A stretch of 59,897 bases of DNA from Levilactobacillus cerevisiae (lineage in GTDB: Bacteria; Bacillota; Bacilli; Lactobacillales; Lactobacillaceae), in the NCBI RefSeq assembly GCF_003946245.1, contig NZ_RHNN01000024.1, forward strand, positions 1 through 59,897. The letters are read 5' to 3'. The position numbers and the translations under genes are program-made. The notes beneath the pieces were generated by a model. It saw only the letters and a list, made by a program, of their open reading frames with translations. It had not been told where the DNA came from and did not search any database. Shown here piece by piece: positions 8,546-17,569 of this stretch (positions are counted from its first letter, which is position 1; every line of letters starts with the position of its first letter).

Positions 8546-10201
8546 CTAGAACAGCCCCGTGATCTTGCCATCGGCGTCAATGTCCATGTCCAGCGCCGCG
8601 GGATGCTTGGGTAGCCCGGGCATTGTCAACACGTTACCGGTCAAGGCGACCACGAAACCAGCACCTAACCGTGGCGCGAACTCGCGCACGTGAATGGCGA
8701 AGTCCGTCGGGGCCCCCAGTTGGTGAGCGTCGTCCGTCAAGGAGTACTGAGTCTTAGCCATACAGACGGGTAAGGTGTCCCAACCGTACTTGGCAAACGT
8801 CTTCAGCTGACGAGCCGCCTTCGCGGACAGCTCAACCTTGGCGCCACCATAAATTTTCTGGGTGATGGCCGTCATTTGTGTCATCAGATCTGAGCCAGCC
8901 GGCGTTAACCGTTTGAAATGCTTGGGCGCTTGCGTGGCCGTGACGACCTTTTCGGCCAAATCAGTGGCACCTGCCCCACCATCGGCCCAAACGGTCGTGG
9001 TGGCCACGGGAACGTCCAATGCCGCTACTTCAGCGGTCAGGGCGGCCACCTCAGCGTCGGTATCACTCGTAAAGCGGTTGATGGCCACGACGACTGGCAC
9101 GCCGTACTGCTGCATGCTGGCAATGTGGCGCTTCAAGTTGGCACTCCCCGTTTGCAGGGCAGCGACGTTTTCTTCGGTCAAATCGGCCCGCTTGACGCCA
9201 CCGTTGTATTTCAACGCCCGAATCGTGGCCACGATGACCACGGCGTCCGGCGTTTGCCCCAGAACGGGCGTCTTGATGTCCATGAATTTTTCGCCACCCA
9301 GGTCGGAACCAAAACCGGCCTCGGTCACAGCAAAATCGCCCAGCTGAAGCGCTGTCTGTGTGGCCAAGACTGAGTTACAGCCGTGCGCAATGTTGGCAAA
9401 TGGTCCACCGTGAATGATGGCCGGATTGTGCGCCAACGTTTGGACCAGGTTCGGTTTGATGGCGTCCTTCAACAGTAAGGTGATGGCGCCACCCACCTTC
9501 AAGTCGCCGACCGTCACGGGTTCCTTGTCATAATTATAGCCAATCAAGATGCGGTTGACTCGGCGCTTCAAGTCCGTTAAGTCTTCGCTCAAGCACAACA
9601 CCGCCATGAGCTCGCTGGCAACGGTAATGTCAAAGCCGTCTTGCCGCGGCACACCGGACGTTCGACCACCGAGGCCAATCACCGTCTGGCGTAGTTCCCG
9701 GTCGTTGATGTCTAAGACCCGTTTCCACACGATTTGGCGGGGATCCAGGTTCAAGGCGTTTCCCTGTTGGATGTGGTTATCGATCAGGGCCGCTAATGTA
9801 TCGTGGGCCTCGGTCAGGGCGTGCATGTCGCCCGTAAAATGCAGGTTGATGTCTTCCATCGGCACGACTTGGGCGTAACCACCACCCGTGGCGCCACCCT
9901 TCATCCCCATAACGGGCCCCATCGACGGCTCACGCAGAGCTAAGACAGTTTGATGGCCCAACAGGTTCAGGGCATCCCCCAACCCAACGACCACCGTCGA
10001 TTTACCTTCACCGGCCGGCGTGGGATTGATCGACGTGACCAGCACTAATTTGCCAGACTTCTGGTGGCCGGGTAAGGGCAGATTGATCTTGGCCTTGGTG
10101 TGACCATACGGTTCAATTTGGTCGGCAGATAAGCCAACCTTCGCCGCAATCTGTTCAATCGGTTCTAACTTTGTTGCTTGTGAAATTTCAATATCGCTCA
10201 C
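8546..10201 (-). CDS. fhs: Formate-tetrahydrofolate ligase
   Basis: This cytoplasmic enzyme makes 10-formyltetrahydrofolate from formate, tetrahydrofolate and ATP, feeding purine and formyl-Met-tRNA synthesis. At 551 residues it has the expected length. The P-loop-like [14 protein letters not shown] sits near residues 62-75, GKGG-type segments follow ([14 protein letters not shown]), and the C-terminus [11 protein letters not shown] is characteristic. Its ATG overlaps the stop of the upstream EbsA-like gene by four bases, indicating one transcript. A terminator follows. Confidence 0.96.
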   Translation of the reverse strand: MSDIEISQATKLEPIEQIAAKVGLSADQIEPYGHTKAKINLPLPGHQKSGKLVLVTSINPTPAGEGKSTVVVGLGDALNLLGHQTVLALREPSMGPVMGMKGGATGGGYAQVVPMEDINLHFTGDMHALTEAHDTLAALIDNHIQQGNALNLDPRQIVWKRVLDINDRELRQTVIGLGGRTSGVPRQDGFDITVASELMAVLCLSEDLTDLKRRVNRILIGYNYDKEPVTVGDLKVGGAITLLLKDAIKPNLVQTLAHNPAIIHGGPFANIAHGCNSVLATQTALQLGDFAVTEAGFGSDLGGEKFMDIKTPVLGQTPDAVVIVATIRALKYNGGVKRADLTEENVAALQTGSANLKRHIASMQQYGVPVVVAINRFTSDTDAEVAALTAEVAALDVPVATTTVWADGGAGATDLAEKVVTATQAPKHFKRLTPAGSDLMTQMTAITQKIYGGAKVELSAKAARQLKTFAKYGWDTLPVCMAKTQYSLTDDAHQLGAPTDFAIHVREFAPRLGAGFVVALTGNVLTMPGLPKHPAALDMDIDADGKITGLF

Positions 10202-10617
10202 AGAGAGTCCTCCTTCACGCCGTTGGCCGCCATGGCTTCGCGTAACAGACCCGCCAGCTCAATCGCTGAGTTGCGGGGCAGTAGAAACTGATAAATTTTT
10301 CCTTGGGCGACGATGCCCAAGCGGTACCGTGACAGCTGGACACTGCGAACCTGCTTCAACGGAATGACCAAGTGCCGGTGATTCAAGACGGTGCTGACCG
10401 TCAAGACGCCGTTGGCCATGGTAATATTTCTAAAATGAATTTCCAGCCAGCACAGAAAGGCAAACGCCACGAAAAAGGCTAACGTATACCAGTTAAACGT
10501 GGTGACTTCCAGCCAGAAGATGGCACCCATGAAGAGAACCATGAGCGTCCAGCTCCAGTTAATAATGCTGCTGAGTGGATTCGGTTGATACAAAAATCGC
10601 CGTTCCTGGGTTATCAT
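10198..10617 (-). CDS. ebsA: EbsA-like membrane protein
   Basis: The 139-residue protein has two adjacent hydrophobic segments (about 22-60 from the chosen start) and then a soluble beta-rich tail, resembling the bacterial-PH-like layout of the EbsA family. EbsA was named in enterococci beside ebsB; its molecular role is not settled. I start it at the ATG at 10617, which has GTGAGGTG upstream. The open frame runs back to 10686, but that would overlap the divergent RNase HI-like gene. It shares an operon with fhs. The pairing of an EbsA-type gene with an RNase-H-type gene matches what I recall in other lactobacilli. Confidence 0.7.
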   Translation of the reverse strand: MITQERRFLYQPNPLSSIINWSWTLMVLFMGAIFWLEVTTFNWYTLAFFVAFAFLCWLEIHFRNITMANGVLTVSTVLNHRHLVIPLKQVRSVQLSRYRLGIVAQGKIYQFLLPRNSAIELAGLLREAMAANGVKEDSL

Positions 10618-10655
10618 TAGTTTAAACACCTCACGAAAGAATTGGAGTGATCCCC

Positions 10656-11060
10656 ATGTTTTCTCTGTATACCGATGCCGCGACACAGCCGCAAAATGGG
10701 CTCAGTGCCGGGGGCATCCTGATTATTCACGACCATCACCAGACGCAACTCAGTACGCCACTGACGGCCACGACCAATCACACCGCCGAGTTTGAAATTG
10801 CCCGGTTAGGCTTTGAAAAATTACTGACTCTAGCTTCTGACCCGGCTGCGACGACCGTCTTATTTTATACGGACAGTCAAATCGTCAATGACAGTGTGGC
10901 TAAACGTTATGCCAAACATTATCAGCAGTTGGTTGATGAGTTGCTAGCTGCACAAGCACCCTTTCAACTCGTTTTGACGCAGTGGGTGCCGGAGAAACAA
11001 AACCGTGGCGCCCACACCCTGGCCAATCAGGCCCTTCACTCTGTCGAAGACGTTAAGTAA
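10656..11060 (+). CDS. RNase HI-like protein (EbsB-type neighbour of ebsA)
   Basis: This 134-residue protein has the RNase H fold pattern: LYTDAATQP (first Asp), AEFEIARLGFE (Glu) and FYTDSQIVND (third Asp). Such enzymes cut the RNA strand of RNA-DNA hybrids. The last acidic residue of the family, in the context NxRADxLA, is replaced by His in NRGAHTLANQAL, so activity may be altered. The ATG at 10656 has GGAG eight bases upstream and is preferred over the in-frame GTG at 10647. It is divergent from ebsA, and its 3' end overlaps the convergent oxidase gene by 25 bases. Confidence 0.8.
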   Translation: MFSLYTDAATQPQNGLSAGGILIIHDHHQTQLSTPLTATTNHTAEFEIARLGFEKLLTLASDPAATTVLFYTDSQIVNDSVAKRYAKHYQQLVDELLAAQAPFQLVLTQWVPEKQNRGAHTLANQALHSVEDVK

Positions 11061-12160
11061 GTGGTCAATGGCAACTCGTATTCGCTCCAGTCAGGCGTGC
11101 CACCGTACAGGGCGGATCCCGCTAATAACCGGCCGATTTGGGGACCAGTCGTTAAGCCCGATGACCCCAAACCAGAGGCAACCAGGATCTGTTCTTGATC
11201 CGGAATCGGCCCGAAGAACGGGGCAAAGTCAGGGGTGTAGGCCCGGGTCCCCACGCGCACGCCACTGATACTGTCGGTGGTCACGTCAGCCATCAACCGC
11301 TGCGCGCTCCCCAACAGGTCCGCCGTGACGGCAGGATCGACCGCCAAGTTGAACTGGCCATCGTCCTCGTGCGTCGCGCCAACAATTAATTTGCCATGAC
11401 CAAACGGGACGAAATCACGTTCACCTTCCGGCATGACGACCGGCATATTTTCATTTAACGGGTAATCCTTGACGGCCAGTTCAATTAACTGGCCTTTTTG
11501 TGGTCGCACCGCCGCCGTGATACCCAGCGGGGCCACCAGCTCCTTGAGCCAGGCGCCGGCCGCAATAATCACCCGATCAAACTGCCGCGCGCCGAGTGAC
11601 GTGATTACTTGGCCCTGTGGATCCAGGCTAACCCGTTCGTGGCGGACGGTGAGGTTCTTCGCGGTCGCTTGTTGCAGCAAACCAGCCACCAATGCCGCCC
11701 CGTCAACGCGCGCACCCCCGGTAATGAAGACACCGGGTTGCGGCTTGGACAGTAGTGGGACCTTGGCCTGAACTTCAGCGGCCGTTAAGGTGCTAACAGT
11801 ACCCATGGTTGCGGCATCCTGCCGGCGTTCTTGGGCCAAGGCATACAGAGTTTCCAAATCAGTGGGAATCTCCCGGGTCACAATCGTCCCAGTCTGCTGA
11901 TAAACATCGGTTCCTAGCCGGGCATTGTGCATCAATTCGGGGAACAGATCGGCGCCAGCCTTGGCTAAACGGTACCAGCGTTTGTTCCGCCGTTTGGACA
12001 ACCAGGGCGATATAATTCCCGCAGCCGCCGTAGTTGCTTGACCAATGCCATCATCAAACAACGTGACTTTGGTCTGCTCGCTACCTGGCAAGGTGCTTAA
12101 ATAGTAGGCAGCGGTCGCACCCACGATGCCGCCGCCAATAATTGCAATCCGTTTTTCCAT
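11036..12160 (-). CDS. FAD-dependent DadA/ThiO-type amino-acid oxidoreductase
   Basis: The 374-residue protein begins with a dinucleotide-binding motif, IAIIGGGIVGATAAYYL at residues 5-21, and has the DAO fold. GATHEDDGQF and the closing segment VASGLGSSGLTTGPQIGRLLA (approximately residues 328-348) are typical of D-amino-acid dehydrogenase and glycine oxidase relatives. It probably oxidises a D-amino acid, glycine or a sarcosine-like substrate; which one cannot be told. No thiamine-synthesis or alanine-racemase genes are nearby. It ends inside the 3' end of the convergent RNase HI-like gene. Confidence 0.85.
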   Translation of the reverse strand: MEKRIAIIGGGIVGATAAYYLSTLPGSEQTKVTLFDDGIGQATTAAAGIISPWLSKRRNKRWYRLAKAGADLFPELMHNARLGTDVYQQTGTIVTREIPTDLETLYALAQERRQDAATMGTVSTLTAAEVQAKVPLLSKPQPGVFITGGARVDGAALVAGLLQQATAKNLTVRHERVSLDPQGQVITSLGARQFDRVIIAAGAWLKELVAPLGITAAVRPQKGQLIELAVKDYPLNENMPVVMPEGERDFVPFGHGKLIVGATHEDDGQFNLAVDPAVTADLLGSAQRLMADVTTDSISGVRVGTRAYTPDFAPFFGPIPDQEQILVASGLGSSGLTTGPQIGRLLAGSALYGGTPDWSEYELPLTTYLTSSTE

Positions 12161-12209
12161 AACGATATTGACCCCCTAAAATGTTAGCAAGCACTTGATC
12201 CCGGGCCTT

Positions 12210-12430
12210 ATCCCGGGTGATTGCGCCTCCGGGCTGGTGAAAAATGGACTGGAACGCTGTGGACGGTCGTCGAAAGCCAAAGAACGGTCTTTCGACTTAC
12301 TTTGAGCCTCACAGACCGCGTCTCAAAGATACCAATTCCCTAAGCAACCAAGACCGTTGCTAAGGGAATTTCCACGGCTGAGCCATTTTCACCAACCCTG
12401 CGGCTCACACACGCTTAACCCGGAATCACG
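12210..12430 (+). repeat. Structured repeat family A, divergent copy
   Basis: This copy differs in sequence from the other family A members but keeps each stem. P1 is GGTGAAAAATGG (12236-12247) with CCATTTTCACC (12383-12393). P2 is GCTGTGGA with TCCACGGC. P3 is CGAAAG with CTTTCG. P4 is CTTTGAG with CTCAAAG. P5 is AATTCCCT plus AGCAAC with GTTGCT plus AGGGAATT. The downstream flank GGCTCACACACGC matches the other copies. No family B partner follows. The rest of 12161-12675 shows no gene. Confidence 0.72.
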
Positions 12431-12675
12431 TACTTTCTCTATTTTATGACTTCACTCCTGTAGGTAGTGGTTCTGGAACTCTGATACTACTCGCAGGATG
12501 ACACTTCATTTATGCGATTCACCTAAATAGTCAATCGGCTCAAACCTAAACAGTCATTTGCCAAACAATGACTGACGCTTAAAGTTCAGGCAGCCCCTGA
12601 ATTCGCAAGTCTTTGCTACGCTTTCATTTTAGCATAACTCGCCGGGTGAAAACGGCTGGAAAGATTGGGTTGGGC

Positions 12676-12720
12676 AAAAAAATCCCCCGAAACACATCTA
12701 GATGACGTGGCTCGGGGGTT
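12676..12720 (-). terminator. Rho-independent terminator of the nitroreductase gene
   Basis: On the minus strand AACCCCCGA pairs with TCGGGGGATT around a long loop and is followed by seven T, just after the stop at 12740. Confidence 0.85.
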
Positions 12721-12739
12721 CCTTTTTATTTCGTTAAGC

Positions 12740-13342
12740 TTACTTGAAGACCATGAAACGTTCTGCGTCGTCCATGTAGCCCTTGTCATCTGCTGGACTT
12801 TCAATGGATCCGAAGACCATTTGTGCCCGTAATTGCCAACTAGCTGGGACGTTGAAGGCTGCGCGCACCTCATCGTCAATCAGTGGGTTGTAGTGTTGCA
12901 GGTTGGCGCCAATGCCGTTTTCCGCGAGGGACGTCCACACTGAGAATTGGGCGTTCCCTTGGGACTGTTCAGACCAGTCGCGGAAGTTGGCGGCGTACAA
13001 TGGGAAGTCGTTTTCAAACTTCTCGACCGTCTTGGTTTCGGTGAAGTAAAGAATCGTGCCGAAGGCTGCCTTGAAGCCGTTAACTTTCGCAGCCGTTTTA
13101 GCGAAGGCCTCTTCGTTTGGCACCTCTTGCTTGAGACGGTCGATCACGATGTCCCACAGCTTGTCGTGGGAGGCGCCATACAGGATGATGGCGCGGGTGG
13201 TTTGGTTGTTAAAGGACGACGGCCCGTTCTTGATGTTGTCTTCAATCAGCGCGGTAATGTCGTCGGGTGACTGCTTGACGTTGCGACCTAAGTTGTAGAT
13301 TGTTCGGCGTTGCTTGGCTAGTTCAGTGAATTTCGTTTCCAT
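12740..13342 (-). CDS. Nitroreductase family FMN oxidoreductase (Frm2/Hbn1-like)
   Basis: This 200-residue protein belongs to the compact nitroreductase group that uses FMN and NAD(P)H. The N-terminal RRTIYNLG replaces the common RRSVR flavin-binding motif and is typical of the fungal Frm2/Hbn1-like and bacterial YdgI/YfkO-like branch. NNQTTRAIILYG and GIGANLQHYNPLID also fit. The physiological substrate is unknown; relatives act in lipid signalling or detoxification of nitro-compounds. It is a single gene with its own promoter, an inverted-repeat operator candidate and a terminator. The ATG has GTGAGG upstream. Confidence 0.88.
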   Translation of the reverse strand: METKFTELAKQRRTIYNLGRNVKQSPDDITALIEDNIKNGPSSFNNQTTRAIILYGASHDKLWDIVIDRLKQEVPNEEAFAKTAAKVNGFKAAFGTILYFTETKTVEKFENDFPLYAANFRDWSEQSQGNAQFSVWTSLAENGIGANLQHYNPLIDDEVRAAFNVPASWQLRAQMVFGSIESPADDKGYMDDAERFMVFK

Positions 13343-13415
13343 GGGTAAATGACCTCACTTTAATTCAATATTTTCCCGTTAATGGGCGAGTACTTTCTGT
13401 TTAAAACTAAAGCTT

Positions 13416-13445
13416 AGTGTAACACTTACTTTTAAGAAGTAAAGT
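13416..13445 (-). promoter_or_regulatory. Promoter with overlapping inverted repeat upstream of the nitroreductase gene
   Basis: On the minus strand a -35 TTTACT (13438-13443) and -10 TACACT (13416-13421) are 16 bases apart. The near-palindrome at 13424-13445 (ACTTACTTTT and its mirror) covers the -35 and spacer. This is where a MarR/HxlR-type repressor would bind. No such regulator gene is adjacent. Confidence 0.5.
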
Positions 13446-13447
13446 AT

Positions 13448-14953
13448 TTAATCAGCCACTTGGTAAGCGAATTCATAGGTCCGCGTCATCCAATCTAACC
13501 AGTACTGCGGATTCAGTGGTTCTCCGGTCACCTGTTTAACTAATTCCTGTGGCGTCAGACTAGCACCCAAGCGGAAAATATGTTGCTTCCGCCAAGCCGT
13601 CAGCTGGCTGTAATCGCCACTAGCCAATAGGTCCGTGACCGGCAACGTCTGGCTCATCGTGTGGAGGAACTGGGCCGCATAGATTTGACCCAGCAAATAC
13701 GTTGGGAAGTACCCAAAGTCTCCGCCTGGCCAGTGAATATCTTGTAAAATACCCTCGGTGTCATTGGCCGGCACGATGCCCAAATAATCCTGATACTTTT
13801 GCCGCCAGAGCGCCGGCAGTTCCGCCACCGTGGTGTCGCCGTTAAACAGTGCCTTCTCCAGTTCGTAACGTACGATGATGTGTAACGGATAGGTTAACGG
13901 ATCCGCTTCCGTTCGAATCAACGTGGCCTTGGTCTCCATGAACCCACGGTAAAAGGTCGGTTCATCAATGTCCGTGAAGATATCGCCAGTCGCTTGTTGG
14001 AACCGGCCGTATTCCCCCTGCCAAAACGCCGGGTTGCGGCCGATAAAAATTTCATTGAGCAGTGATTGCGACTCGTGAAGCCCCATCGACGGGGCATTTG
14101 ACAGCGGCGTGTAGTCAAAGTCCGGATTGAAGTTTTGCATGTACAGGCCGTGGCCAGCCTCGTGCACACCACCCAGTAAGGACATCTGAAAATCGTGTTC
14201 GCCATAACGGTTGGTAATCCGCGCATCGTTACGGTTCAGTGGCACCGTGAAAGGGTGAATGCTGCGGGAAAGATCACCCTTATGAAAGTCGTAGCCCAGC
14301 CGTTGGACGATGTCGCGGACGAGGTGTTCCTGTACGTCCTCGGGCACCGCTCGCTGCATAAAATCGCTTCGTGGCTGTGTCCCCCGCGTGGTAATAGTGT
14401 GCTGAATCCGCTTGATTCCCGCCTTCAACGTTTCCATGATGGGATCCAGTTGGGCCACCGTCATCCCCGGCTCGTATTGATCCAGTAAGACGTCGTAGTC
14501 GGTTGCCTGGCCGTTACGCCAGTAAGGAATAAATTGCTTTTTGAAGGCAACGATCTTTTCAATCTCTGGTTGGAGGACCGCAAAATCCTGCGCCTCACGA
14601 GCCGTTTCCCAGACTTGTTGCGCATCGGAGACGGTTCGCTGATACGCCGCGTAGTCAGCCGCAGGAATGTCATGATTCAAGTCGTAATCCCGTTTGACCA
14701 AACGTAAAACTTGCTGACCCTTTTCGTCCAGCTCCTGAGGATGCGCTGAGAAATAAGCGATGAAGTCCCCCATCTCCTGACCGGTTGTCAAGGCCAATTC
14801 CTGTTCACCGATGTAACCGGTCAATTCACCCCGAAAGGGACCGCCATCCTTTGGCAGATACGTGCGCGCATCCCACTCGAGTAATGCCAGGTTCATGTCT
14901 AACAGACTGATTCGTTTCACCAAAGCTAGAAAATCTGCTGCCGTTTTTGCCAT
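13448..14953 (-). CDS. Carboxypeptidase Taq (M32) metallopeptidase
   Basis: This 501-residue zinc carboxypeptidase trims residues from peptide C-termini. The M32 HExxH motif is in GVHEAGHGLYMQ at roughly residue 265, and the downstream motif GLHESQSLLNEIFIGR supplies the third ligand region, with GRFQQATG after it. Length is as expected for the family. The ATG at 14953 has TTTTGGAGGC seven bases upstream; an in-frame codon five residues earlier has no such site. It has no terminator of its own, and the nitroreductase promoter starts directly at its stop codon. It probably serves peptide nutrition together with other peptidases in the window. Confidence 0.93.
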   Translation of the reverse strand: MAKTAADFLALVKRISLLDMNLALLEWDARTYLPKDGGPFRGELTGYIGEQELALTTGQEMGDFIAYFSAHPQELDEKGQQVLRLVKRDYDLNHDIPAADYAAYQRTVSDAQQVWETAREAQDFAVLQPEIEKIVAFKKQFIPYWRNGQATDYDVLLDQYEPGMTVAQLDPIMETLKAGIKRIQHTITTRGTQPRSDFMQRAVPEDVQEHLVRDIVQRLGYDFHKGDLSRSIHPFTVPLNRNDARITNRYGEHDFQMSLLGGVHEAGHGLYMQNFNPDFDYTPLSNAPSMGLHESQSLLNEIFIGRNPAFWQGEYGRFQQATGDIFTDIDEPTFYRGFMETKATLIRTEADPLTYPLHIIVRYELEKALFNGDTTVAELPALWRQKYQDYLGIVPANDTEGILQDIHWPGGDFGYFPTYLLGQIYAAQFLHTMSQTLPVTDLLASGDYSQLTAWRKQHIFRLGASLTPQELVKQVTGEPLNPQYWLDWMTRTYEFAYQVAD

Positions 14954-15147
14954 GCGACTCGCCTCCAAAATTAAGTCATTGCTGATAGTGTAGCATGGCT
15001 CTCTCTAAAAGTCTCGTAAGTTTTCTCATTATAATTTAATCGTTAATTTGCTAGTAAATGCTGGTACTGCAGGGTTCTAGCGTAATTGTGATTTATTCAC
15101 GTATTTCTGCTCCTGATTGTGAAACTGATAACATTCAGGCTACATTA

Positions 15148-15672
15148 TCAATGAACCAATTTCTCTATCTGTGTCACGGTCCAGTCCACGGCTAATTCCG
15201 CCCCAGGCCCTTGCACCAGGATGCCGAGCAGTAACGTCCACACCGTCCTGCCCATTTCAGGTGTGACGGCCATGCCCCGTTGTGCCCCATAGAGGGTTAG
15301 CACCGTCGTCAGACTGACGGGCACCGTTGCCGTTGCTGTGCCGGTCAGGTAAAAGGCCACTGCCCGCGGAAAGTGTTCCGCATAGGTCATTAAATTGGTG
15401 ACCATCTGCCGCAACATGGTCGTCGCATCTGCGGAGTCCAAAATATTTGCCCGTAAAGTGGCCGTTAGTTCATCCACAACTTCAGTGTACAACGCTGCCA
15501 ACAAGCTAGCCTTGTCTGGAAAATGGCGATAAACGGCCGCCGGCGTCACAGCCAAGAAGCGGGCAATTTGTCGCAAAGATAGTTGTTCTGCACCCACTTG
15601 ATCCAACTGTTTTCTTGCCTGTTGTTGAATGGCCGCGGCCAAATTTTCACGATGGTAAGGTAATTCTGTCAT
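15148..15672 (-). CDS. TetR-family transcriptional regulator
   Basis: The 174-residue protein has an N-terminal helix-turn-helix of TetR type, with LSLRQIARFLAVTPAAVYRH at residues 31-50 and FPDKASLLAALY after it. A hydrophobic ligand-binding C-terminal domain of the WHG type follows. It is divergent from the CPBP gene at 15889. The 216-base gap between them holds two palindromes spaced 22 bases, so it probably controls itself and that gene. The ligand is unknown. Confidence 0.88.
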   Translation of the reverse strand: MTELPYHRENLAAAIQQQARKQLDQVGAEQLSLRQIARFLAVTPAAVYRHFPDKASLLAALYTEVVDELTATLRANILDSADATTMLRQMVTNLMTYAEHFPRAVAFYLTGTATATVPVSLTTVLTLYGAQRGMAVTPEMGRTVWTLLLGILVQGPGAELAVDWTVTQIEKLVH

Positions 15673-15718
15673 CGACGCTCATTCCTTTCATACTTACGAT
15701 TAGCCTTATGTTAGCACT

Positions 15719-15770
15719 GATTACATTTGAAGTAAACGCCGATTACATTTTAAGTAAACACGGATTACAC
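15719..15770. promoter_or_regulatory. Tandem operator candidates between the tetR and CPBP genes
   Basis: A 22-base unit (GATTACATTTGAAGTAAACG) recurs at 15719 and 15741, with its first bases again at 15763. Across the joins this makes two imperfect palindromes GTAA-N7-TTAC at 15732-15746 and 15754-15768, exactly two helical turns apart. This is a typical spacing for cooperative binding of a TetR-type dimer. Confidence 0.55.
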
Positions 15771-15888
15771 TGTTTGTTAATGGCGGCTACTTCAGTCTTA
15801 ACCAATCCTTACAACTTTAAGTGGCCACTCCCCGCCACAATTGTCTTACAATAAACTTAAACCTTATTTTGAGAGAAGCGTGTCTTCT

Positions 15889-16560
15889 ATGTCCGAACCC
15901 GTGTCAAATCGTCGTCTTACTATTCAATTTATTTGTTTCTGGCTCATCTGGTTAGTGGTTCAGGTAGGCTTAAATGCCCCAATCGAAAAGCATCTGTCCG
16001 GCTGGCCACAGGAACTCCTGCTGGACGCTATCAAGCTCGTTGTGTGGCTCGGCGCGGCCTGGTGGTTTATCCGCCAAGCTGATCACCACCACCTCCGCTT
16101 GAGCCTCAGCAACGCCGAGCAGTGGCGCCCTAACTGGCGATTTGCTGCCGGTTACGTCGTCTGGGGAATCATCGTCATTTATCTACTAGGTGAATTCTGG
16201 TTGGTCCACCACGGCCTAATCGTCAACCACAGCTTCATCCCCCAGTTCTGGGGACGCTACTTCCTCGTCGTTGGGGTTACCGAAGAATTTCTGTTCCGGG
16301 GATACTTCTTCAACGCCCTTTTACAAAAATTCTCATTGACCACTGCCAACGTGATTCAAGCCTTGGCTTTTGCTAGCCTGCACATCCCCCGTTACCTGAC
16401 CACGGTACCCGCCATGAGCCCCATGTTGTGGCTCAGCAACCTGGTCTCCGTTTTCCTTTTAGGGTTACTGTTCGGCTGGTTGTACGCACGAAGCCACTCA
16501 CTCTGGCCCGGTATCGCTACGCACATGACCTGGGACATCCTGGTCACGTTATTTGGTTAA
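15889..16560 (+). CDS. CPBP (Abi/CAAX-protease-like) intramembrane protein
   Basis: This 223-residue membrane protein has about six to eight hydrophobic segments and the CPBP motifs EEFLFRGYFFNAL (EExxxR), FASLHIPRYL (FxxxH) and HMTWDILV. Bacterial members are linked to prenyl-protein-type proteolysis, bacteriocin self-immunity or scaffolding; the actual substrate is unknown. I chose the ATG at 15889, which follows GAGAGAAG, over an in-frame TTG at 15841. It is divergent from a TetR regulator and followed by a terminator. Confidence 0.85.
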   Translation: MSEPVSNRRLTIQFICFWLIWLVVQVGLNAPIEKHLSGWPQELLLDAIKLVVWLGAAWWFIRQADHHHLRLSLSNAEQWRPNWRFAAGYVVWGIIVIYLLGEFWLVHHGLIVNHSFIPQFWGRYFLVVGVTEEFLFRGYFFNALLQKFSLTTANVIQALAFASLHIPRYLTTVPAMSPMLWLSNLVSVFLLGLLFGWLYARSHSLWPGIATHMTWDILVTLFG

Positions 16561-16562
16561 AC

Positions 16563-16607
16563 AAAAAGTTTGGTCAGCGGATAAAACCGCCAGCCAAACT
16601 TTTTTTG
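16563..16607. terminator. Bidirectional Rho-independent terminator
   Basis: AAAAAGTTTGG and CAGCGG pair with CCGC and CCAAACTTTTTTT. T-runs exist on both strands, so it can serve both the CPBP gene and the convergent gene ending at 16620. Confidence 0.85.
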
Positions 16608-16619
16608 TCGGGATCAGAA

Positions 16620-16964
16620 TCAAGCCTGGACCCGTCGTTTCAAGAAGCCTAGTAAAACACTCAGAAATGCAAACGGTAAAGCAAAGCTAAACAGGGCCGT
16701 CACGAGCTCTGGTGCCACCGTCAAGGTTAAGACGACGTCTACCACCCCGACAACTAGGCTAACTCCCAGCAGGATGCGCCACCAACTCCGTGCAATCCGG
16801 GGTTGGTAGGTTAACCCGTAAACTAAGAGCGTTAACGCCGTCGTTAACAAGAGTGCCCGATCAATCAGTGGTAGTGCCAGCAAGCCGGTCATTCCCAGGG
16901 CCACCACACTCAGCCCGATAAAGAAGTAACCGTACCAGCGTTGTGTCTGAACAGTTGATTTCAC
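16620..16964 (-). CDS. Small four-helix membrane protein of unknown function
   Basis: This 114-residue protein consists almost wholly of four hydrophobic segments, in two pairs separated by the basic loop QPRIARSWWR, and ends in KRR. It resembles small integral-membrane DUF proteins (HdeD-like repeats) but I cannot assign it. The GTG at 16964 has AAAGGGAG eight bases upstream; the longer start at 16985 has no site. Confidence 0.6.
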   Translation of the reverse strand: MKSTVQTQRWYGYFFIGLSVVALGMTGLLALPLIDRALLLTTALTLLVYGLTYQPRIARSWWRILLGVSLVVGVVDVVLTLTVAPELVTALFSFALPFAFLSVLLGFLKRRVQA

Positions 16965-17075
16965 GCTTATCGCTCCCTTTATCACAAACTTTACACTCTT
17001 AGTTTACCCGTTTTTGGAACCGCTTACAATAGATAAACACCCCTAGCGATAAAACGGCGTTCAACCGTCACATCC

Positions 17076-17549
17076 CTAGGCATCGTCCCTCAGTGGTCCG
17101 TTCCAACTATCACTCACCACAGCGGGGACTTCGCCATCGAAGACCCGCAAGAGCGCCGCCATACTCTCGGCACTCTTTTCGGGGGTCATCTCACTGCGCG
17201 GCAACCAGCTGATTTGGCCTTCGTCACTGGCCCGCAGCTCCCCGGTGAAATCGTTGCCGCGGTACAGCAGGCCCAATTTCCGTTTTTGCCGAGAGTCATC
17301 GAACCATTCACAGGTGCCACAAAATTCGACTGTCTTGAGTTGGAGGCCCGTTTCCTCAAAGACTTCCCGGATTGCGGCCTGCGCACAACTTTCCCCAACT
17401 TCCACGTGGCCACCCGGGAAACTGTGCCCCGCTTTCCAAGGAACGTTCACCTTGTCCTCAACCAAGACCCGGTTAGTGGTCGGATCCGTCACCATAATCA
17501 TTGTCACTAATTCGACCGGTTGTGTGCGGTCTCGTTGTTCTGCTGTCAT
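17076..17549 (-). CDS. Nudix hydrolase (MutT-like)
   Basis: The 157-residue protein carries a complete Nudix box, GHVEVGESCAQAAIREVFEE plus TGL, near residues 47-69. The REVFEETG core supplies the metal-binding glutamates. Such enzymes hydrolyse nucleoside diphosphates linked to another group; the N-terminal VELVTMIMVTD and VPWKAGHSFPGG resemble 8-oxo-dGTP-type members, but substrate cannot be fixed. It is monocistronic, followed on the minus strand by an A/T-poor gap and preceded by repeat family D. Confidence 0.88.
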   Translation of the reverse strand: MTAEQRDRTQPVELVTMIMVTDPTTNRVLVEDKVNVPWKAGHSFPGGHVEVGESCAQAAIREVFEETGLQLKTVEFCGTCEWFDDSRQKRKLGLLYRGNDFTGELRASDEGQISWLPRSEMTPEKSAESMAALLRVFDGEVPAVVSDSWNGPLRDDA

Positions 17550-17569
17550 TGCTTAGTCGCCCCTTTCAC

